From the NCBI RefSeq assembly GCF_000001735.4, contig NC_003074.8, positions 7,502,101 through 7,566,100 on the forward strand: a stretch of 64,000 nucleotides of DNA. The letters run 5' to 3'. The DNA comes from Arabidopsis thaliana (lineage: Eukaryota > Streptophyta > Magnoliopsida > Brassicales > Brassicaceae). The position numbers were made by a program, and so were the translations under genes. This document shows positions 58,650 to 64,000 of this stretch, in pieces (the stretch's first letter is position 1; each line of letters starts with the position of its first letter). Below the pieces are notes generated by a model. It was not told the DNA's origin. It was given only the letters and a program-made list of their open reading frames with translations, and made no database searches.

Positions 58650-61102
58650 ATGCAATATCTATCGCACTCTCGTAGAATCGCTCGGGCTTTGAAACCACTA
58701 GCTCTCGTCGAGACCGATGTGAGATTTGTATCCAATGCTCCTTCTCATGTTGTTCATCGATCTCTTTCCCACTCTGTATTTCCAGGTACTATCTTCTTCA
58801 TTTTTCACACTTTGTTTGTTTCGTCGTTGAAGCTTTGAAAAATGGGAACTTTTTGGTTTATAGGAAAAATGGATACTTGTAATCAGTTATATGCTCAATC
58901 ACCTATGACGGGGTTGATGATGTTGAGAGCTAACTTCTCCTCTGAAGCAAAACATGTTGAGAATCCTACAGGTTGCTAAATTTTGACTCTTTAGTTAGAA
59001 ATGGAATGGCTTTTGACACTTAGTTAGAATGTTTCCTGATCGAATTTAGCTGTGTGTGTTGCAGAGGCTGTCAAGGAATTACATAGTAAAATACTTGATT
59101 CTGTGAATGTCAAGAGATCGATGCCTCCAAATGCTTGGTTGTGGTCATTGATTGACAACTGTCGGAACGAGGATGACATTAGTTTTCTGTTTGATGTTCT
59201 GCAGAATCTACGGAGATTTGTGAGTGCTTTATTTCTTCTCCCTTCTGTGTCCCTTGTTCTGTTAGAGAATTCTCACTACCGAGTCTGAGGTTTAGTTTCT
59301 AACTGACGCTTTTACATGTTGGATTGTAGAGATTGTCCAATCTTCGTATTCATGACAACTTTAATTGCAATCTATGCCAGCAAGTTGCTAAGACTTGTGT
59401 ACGTGTGGGGGCAATTAACCATGGTAATAATCCAAACCTTATAGTTTTAGGAGTTAGTTTTGCTTCACTTTTGTTCCCACAAACTGTCAAGGCTAATATA
59501 TTTTAATTTGGACCACAGGTAAAAGGGCTCTTTGGAAACATAACGTTCATGGTTTGACTCCTAGTGTTGCATCTGCACACCATTTACTGGTATTGCGAGC
59601 CATAAGTTGGTTGGTTTTTTCTTTGGTGCACAGATTTTTTAAGGTTGTTTGATGGTTCGTTGTAGTCATACGCATTAAAGCATAAGGACGCCAAACTGAT
59701 GGATGAAGTTATGAAACTCCTGAAGATGAATAACCTGCCTTTACAACCTGGGACAGCGGATTTAGTTTTCAGGTGTGTAGGAGATCAGTTTGTTGCTCAT
59801 TTTTCAGCAGATTTAGTGCTCTGATTTCCATGGCTTATTAATTCAAAGAGCTTTAGTATCATGCAATGAACTTCCACTGAATGTTTGCAGGATCTGTCAT
59901 GATACAGATAACTGGGATCTATTAGTTAAGTACTCGAAGAAATTCTGCAAAGCTGGAGTCAAGCTCAGGAAGACCACATTTGATGTCTGGATGGAATTTG
60001 CTGCCAAAAGAGGTACATTTTGTGTAGTTGGTTTCCTTAGTCTTACTTCCAACGATTCTTTGGTCGATAGAGGAGCTTGTTACAACCATTCCGTAATTTG
60101 AACTTGTGAAGTGGTCTTGAGATATGTCTACGTAAACATCAGACAAAGATATTAACCTATCATATCAAAACAGATATGCCAACATAACTGTTAGCAAAAC
60201 AGATCATTTTTGGTAGCCAATTTGGTAAAAGGGACCAGAAGTATGATTTTTTTTATTTTTCTTTTATGTAATCTCATGAATGACCTGACCACAAATCAGA
60301 TTTAGGCTCCGTTACTGTTAGAACAGGCAAAACTTTAGATGTGAGCAAGAGAATTAAATCAGAGCAGAACACAATTAGACTTGTAAAAAATTTCCTATAC
60401 AATTTGGATAATTGCTTACTGTCTCTGTCTTATTGTACTCTTGCTTTATCAGGAGACACAGAGTCGTTATGGAATGTTGATAAACTGAGATCTGAGACTT
60501 ACACTCAACACACCCTTTCCGGTGCTTTTTCATGTGCAAAGGTAAAACAGTTCTTTATGCTTCCTCATGTTATGGACAATAATCACTCCTGTTCATAATT
60601 TCTAGAACCAAATTTCGGATTGTTCTTGAAACTTTTGCTCTCTCTCTCTCTCGCAGGGTTTTCTGCTAGAACATAAACCTGAAGAAGCTGCTGCAGTCAT
60701 CCAAATTATCTGTCAGGTGTGAGCAAGAACCTGTTAAATATCTTTTTCTTTTTCCAGGATCAAAGAAGTTTCTTAAATACCTTGTGTATATCATTCACAG
60801 GCGTATCCTGATGAGAAGAAGTCAGCACTTGAGGCTGAATTCAAGAAGCTGGTAAACGAGTGGTCTGTTGACATTATCAAGCACCAAAATGAACAAGATA
60901 AGAAGGTAGAACTCACTCCTCTTTATGTTTACCTAAAACCAAAAAAGCTCGTAACCTAAACCATGTCTCCTTAAAAAAACAGGACGTAGCTGCATCACTG
61001 AAATCTGACATCCCTGCAATGGTCAATGCTTTGGTAAACTCTGGTTTGAGAGTAAGAGTGGATTTAAATGAGTTAAACAAGAATGAAGCTCTTCTTAGCT
61101 GA
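58650..61102 (+). CDS. Putative organellar helical-repeat protein (labelled adenylyl cyclase in some annotations)
   Basis: Eleven coding exons (58650-58785, 58864-58971, 59065-59219, 59330-59423, 59519-59589, 59666-59772, 59891-60012, 60453-60541, 60657-60716, 60801-60905, 60983-61102), 388 aa, all joins in frame. The first true ATG gives MQYLSHSRRIARALKP, Arg/Ser-rich and without acids for 20 residues, which looks like a mitochondrial presequence. The rest is helical with PPR-like spacing (PNAWLWSLIDNC, TPSVASAHHLL, TTFDVWMEFAAKRGD, SGAFSCAKGFLLE) and a charged C-terminus. I see no adenylyl-cyclase catalytic motif that would justify that label. Locus recall: At3g21465. Confidence 0.8.
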
Positions 61103-61402
61103 TGATTGGATTGATCCATTTTACCGCAACTAGAAGATCAGTTCAAGACAGAAACAAAACATTTCTGTTCAGTTCCGTGCATGCTACATTAGCTGTTTCC
61201 TCGTTCTTTTAGGGTTTGTCTTTAGGACACTCAAATAACCAAATTTGAAAAGAAGAAAAAAACAAGAATTTTGATTCTCAAAGAGACCTTTGTACTTTGA
61301 TCAACGAAGCAAACTCTCATTTCCTTGAAAGTGTACTTTTTTATAAGTCAATATTATTACAAGACTAGCGAAGAGTGTTTCTTTTTTTGGTCACAGTGAT
61401 TG
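61103..61402 (+). other. 300-bp spacer between the helical-repeat gene and the PPR gene
   Basis: 3' UTR of the upstream gene and a very short promoter/leader for the PPR gene, same strand. No TATA element is obvious. Confidence 0.5.
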
Positions 61403-62974
61403 ATGAATTTGGAGGAACATTTATCGTTAGGTGAGTTTCATGTGTCGAATCTTATAAAGAATCATATATCTAGAGGATCACCAATACAAGCTCTGGTTTT
61501 GTACGGAGGAATCCGCCGCAGAGGAGTGTATTTTCCGGGATGGGTTCCTTTGATTTTAAGGGCATGTGCTTGCGTTGTTCCACGTGTTGTTCTTGGGAAG
61601 CTGTTGCATTCTGAATCAATCAAGTTCGGTGTTTGTTCTGATGTTATGGTGGGAAGCTCTCTGATCAGTATGTATGGGAAATGTGGATGTGTAGTTTCTG
61701 CACGTAAGGTGTTTGACGAAATGCCTGAGAGAAACGTGGCTACTTGGAACGCTATGATTGGTGGGTATATGAGCAATGGTGATGCAGTTTTGGCTAGTGG
61801 ATTGTTTGAAGAGATATCGGTTTGTAGAAATACGGTGACTTGGATCGAGATGATTAAAGGGTATGGGAAGAGAATAGAGATTGAGAAAGCTAGAGAATTG
61901 TTTGAGAGAATGCCTTTCGAGTTAAAGAATGTGAAGGCTTGGTCTGTGATGCTTGGAGTTTACGTTAATAATCGAAAAATGGAGGATGCAAGGAAGTTTT
62001 TCGAGGATATACCGGAGAAGAACGCCTTTGTATGGTCATTGATGATGTCTGGGTATTTTAGGATAGGTGATGTGCATGAAGCTAGAGCTATTTTTTATCG
62101 AGTTTTTGCTCGTGATTTGGTGATTTGGAACACTTTGATTGCTGGTTATGCACAGAATGGGTATTCTGATGATGCTATTGATGCTTTCTTTAATATGCAA
62201 GGAGAAGGGTATGAACCGGATGCGGTAACGGTTTCTAGTATTTTATCTGCTTGTGCTCAATCTGGTCGTCTTGATGTTGGCAGAGAAGTTCACTCTCTGA
62301 TTAATCATAGAGGAATTGAGCTTAACCAGTTTGTTTCAAATGCTTTGATTGATATGTATGCGAAATGTGGGGATCTAGAGAATGCGACATCCGTGTTTGA
62401 GTCGATAAGTGTGAGAAGTGTAGCATGTTGTAACTCTATGATCTCGTGTCTAGCCATACATGGGAAAGGCAAAGAAGCTTTAGAGATGTTCAGCACGATG
62501 GAGAGCTTAGATTTAAAGCCTGACGAGATCACTTTTATAGCGGTTCTCACTGCTTGTGTCCATGGAGGCTTTCTAATGGAAGGTCTAAAGATATTCTCGG
62601 AGATGAAAACTCAAGACGTGAAACCGAATGTAAAGCATTTTGGATGTTTGATACATCTCTTGGGACGCTCCGGGAAATTGAAAGAAGCTTACAGATTGGT
62701 AAAAGAAATGCATGTGAAACCGAACGATACAGTATTGGGAGCTTTGCTTGGTGCATGTAAGGTTCATATGGATACAGAAATGGCTGAACAAGTGATGAAG
62801 ATCATCGAGACTGCTGGAAGCATCACTAACAGTTACAGCGAGAACCATCTTGCATCGATATCGAACTTGTATGCACACACCGAAAGATGGCAAACAGCTG
62901 AAGCGTTGAGAGTAGAAATGGAGAAAAGAGGTCTTGAGAAATCCCCAGGGCTTAGCTCACTAGTTTTGACCTGA
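61403..62974 (+). CDS. Pentatricopeptide repeat protein (PLS subfamily, E-type end)
   Basis: Intronless, 523 aa. The start is the ATG of MNLEEHLSLG; the codon before it is TTG, so the frame cannot begin earlier. A series of PPR motifs runs almost the whole length: VGSSLISMYGKCG, NVATWNAMIGGYMSNGD, NAFVWSLMMSGYFRIGD, LVIWNTLIAGYAQNGYSDDAI, NALIDMYAKCGDLENA, KPDEITFIAVLTACVHGG, followed by E-motif-like ALLGACKVHMDTEMAEQV and a last helix pair ending SLVLT. PLS/E PPR proteins bind organellar RNA, most acting in C-to-U editing or processing; there is no DYW domain. The N-terminus is not a strong transit peptide. Locus recall: At3g21470. Confidence 0.93.
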   Translation: MNLEEHLSLGEFHVSNLIKNHISRGSPIQALVLYGGIRRRGVYFPGWVPLILRACACVVPRVVLGKLLHSESIKFGVCSDVMVGSSLISMYGKCGCVVSARKVFDEMPERNVATWNAMIGGYMSNGDAVLASGLFEEISVCRNTVTWIEMIKGYGKRIEIEKARELFERMPFELKNVKAWSVMLGVYVNNRKMEDARKFFEDIPEKNAFVWSLMMSGYFRIGDVHEARAIFYRVFARDLVIWNTLIAGYAQNGYSDDAIDAFFNMQGEGYEPDAVTVSSILSACAQSGRLDVGREVHSLINHRGIELNQFVSNALIDMYAKCGDLENATSVFESISVRSVACCNSMISCLAIHGKGKEALEMFSTMESLDLKPDEITFIAVLTACVHGGFLMEGLKIFSEMKTQDVKPNVKHFGCLIHLLGRSGKLKEAYRLVKEMHVKPNDTVLGALLGACKVHMDTEMAEQVMKIIETAGSITNSYSENHLASISNLYAHTERWQTAEALRVEMEKRGLEKSPGLSSLVLT

Positions 62975-63420
62975 GTCTATACCACTTAGCTTTATTTGAA
63001 GAAGTAAAATACTTAGTGATTATGAAATTGCCTTTATAAACAGTGTTTATACAAAAAATCCTAAAATGGGATTTGATGATTGTTATCTGCTTGATATTGC
63101 AAAGTGCAGACATATTCCCATTAGTGGTTGGAGAAAAGGCAAAAAAATATGGTCATCTCAAGATTCGAACTTGTTGGTACCCATTTCAACCTATACAAAT
63201 TACATACCACTGGACCAAACGCAAACTTATTAAAAGTTTCATTTCTGCTTCTACCTCTAGTTGGTATCTTTTTCACGGCTTTGTTCATGTGGTCTCCATT
63301 CTAGTTGTGTTCTACTCTTAGGTGCTATGTCCTTATATAAAATCTATGTGTTCACAAGCGATCATCTTGGTGTCAGTCCTGTCAAAATTGTTGATAATTT
63401 TGTGGTCCACAGATAAAACT

Positions 63421-63493
63421 AGGAATACCTTACTATCTAGCTATATCTTAAGATTTTATGATCACAGGAATACCTTACTATCTAGCTATATCT
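63421..63493. repeat. 28-bp exact direct repeat, 45-bp period
   Basis: AGGAATACCTTACTATCTAG plus CTATATCT is found at 63421-63448 and again at 63466-63493, separated by 17 unique bases. No coding content. Confidence 0.9.
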
Positions 63494-63814
63494 AGGCATA
63501 TATTTCTTACTAGAACCATATTTGTTAAAGAATAAATATTCTTTGTTTTTATATATCATTTGTTGATTTTTTTTAAAAAAAATTTACCACATGATCCGTT
63601 AGATTGATATTCACTAAATAAGATGTTGGAGAAAAAATTATTTCTACTGAAAAGTAAAACAATCTATACATTTAAATTAGGGTCAATTTAACTTTTAGGC
63701 ACAATTTGGTAAGAATATTTTTTTTTTGTTTGACCTATAAATAGAATAGACTCGACAATCGATATTGTTTCGACGACAAAGGTTTTGCACTATAAACATC
63801 AAATTCACTTTGGA

Positions 63815-64000
63815 ATGTGTCGTTCAACCTATCATTCCTCCCATTCTAGGAGGTGGTATCAACATCGTGATTCCTCCGAATGTAGATATAGACCTGAGTG
63901 TAACTACGGTGGACAAAGAAAACGCGTATTGGGATTTCAACTTGGTTTGATAAGACCGGGAAAAACCTTTGTCAAAGTTGTTATAGAAGTTGGAAAAGAA
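63815..64000 (+). CDS. Unidentified open frame, truncated by the window edge
   Basis: From the ATG at 63815 a frame stays open for 62 codons to the end (MCRSTYHSSHSRRWY..., then LGLIRPGKTFVKVVIEVGKE). A second frame over the same bases, without an ATG, reads QPIIPPILGGGINIVIPPNV and DLSVTTVDKENAYWDFNLV before a stop, and looks more protein-like in its first part. A TATA-like element lies about 75 bases upstream of the ATG. The two frames together suggest either one real gene continuing to the right or a frameshifted relic. Family not recognised. Confidence 0.25.
   Translation, partial: MCRSTYHSSHSRRWYQHRDSSECRYRPECNYGGQRKRVLGFQLGLIRPGKTFVKVVIEVGKE

Larger units (their letters stand above)
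62975..64000. other. Right-edge region after the PPR gene
   Basis: PPR 3' UTR, then AT-rich spacer with an exact 28-base direct repeat (63421-63448 and 63466-63493) and, near the edge, a TATA-like CCTATAAATAG (about 63734-63744) preceding the open frame at 63815. Confidence 0.5.

Noticed and set aside
61462-62893. Minus-strand frames opposite the PPR gene
   Set aside because: Antisense shadows of a long intronless coding exon.

Overview
This window is nuclear plant DNA from a Brassicaceae species, almost certainly Arabidopsis thaliana, chromosome 3 upper arm. Evidence: compact AT-rich gene spacing, short GT-AG introns, and a gene order I recognise from memory as the At3g21330 to At3g21470 stretch (bHLH87, an LRR receptor kinase, MED6, a 2OG oxygenase, BGLU19, a jacalin lectin, a thiamine-diphosphate-type carrier, LBO1, ALY3, GRXS10, a PPR protein). 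The locus assignment is recall, not a search. Exon boundaries were worked out by hand from splice consensus and reading-frame continuity.

Layout. 1-5.6 kb is non-coding and holds a 255-bp tandem repeat and a G-box cluster. bHLH87 (+) follows, then 3 kb without a gene but with a near-perfect long hairpin. The LRR-RLK (-) and MED6 (+) are divergent. 16.5-20.3 kb carries three small secreted Cys-rich peptide genes (+), two of them on a recent tandem duplication that also copied MED6 3' flank; an exon-like relic (-) lies between them and the third. Next come a 2OG oxygenase (+), then BGLU19 (-) and a three-domain jacalin lectin (+), divergent around an RY/ACGT-rich promoter region. A mitochondrial carrier (+) converges on an NDUFAF4-like gene (-), followed by an F-box gene (-). 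After 3.6 kb of AT-rich spacer come LBO1 (+) and the 19-coding-exon ALY3 (-), convergent. Then a membrane-anchored pseudokinase (-), a Harbinger-like MITE, the CC-type glutaredoxin GRXS10 (-), a tRNA-derived SINE, an 11-exon helical-repeat-type gene (+) and an intronless PPR gene (+). The last kilobase has a short direct repeat and an unidentified open frame running off the edge.

Functional links. Most neighbours are unrelated, as is normal in plants. Two groupings stand out: the peptide cluster, with shared W-boxes and cysteine pattern, which looks like a small secreted-peptide system I cannot match to a named family; and the BGLU19/jacalin pair, which mirrors the known association of ER-body beta-glucosidases with jacalin-related lectins.
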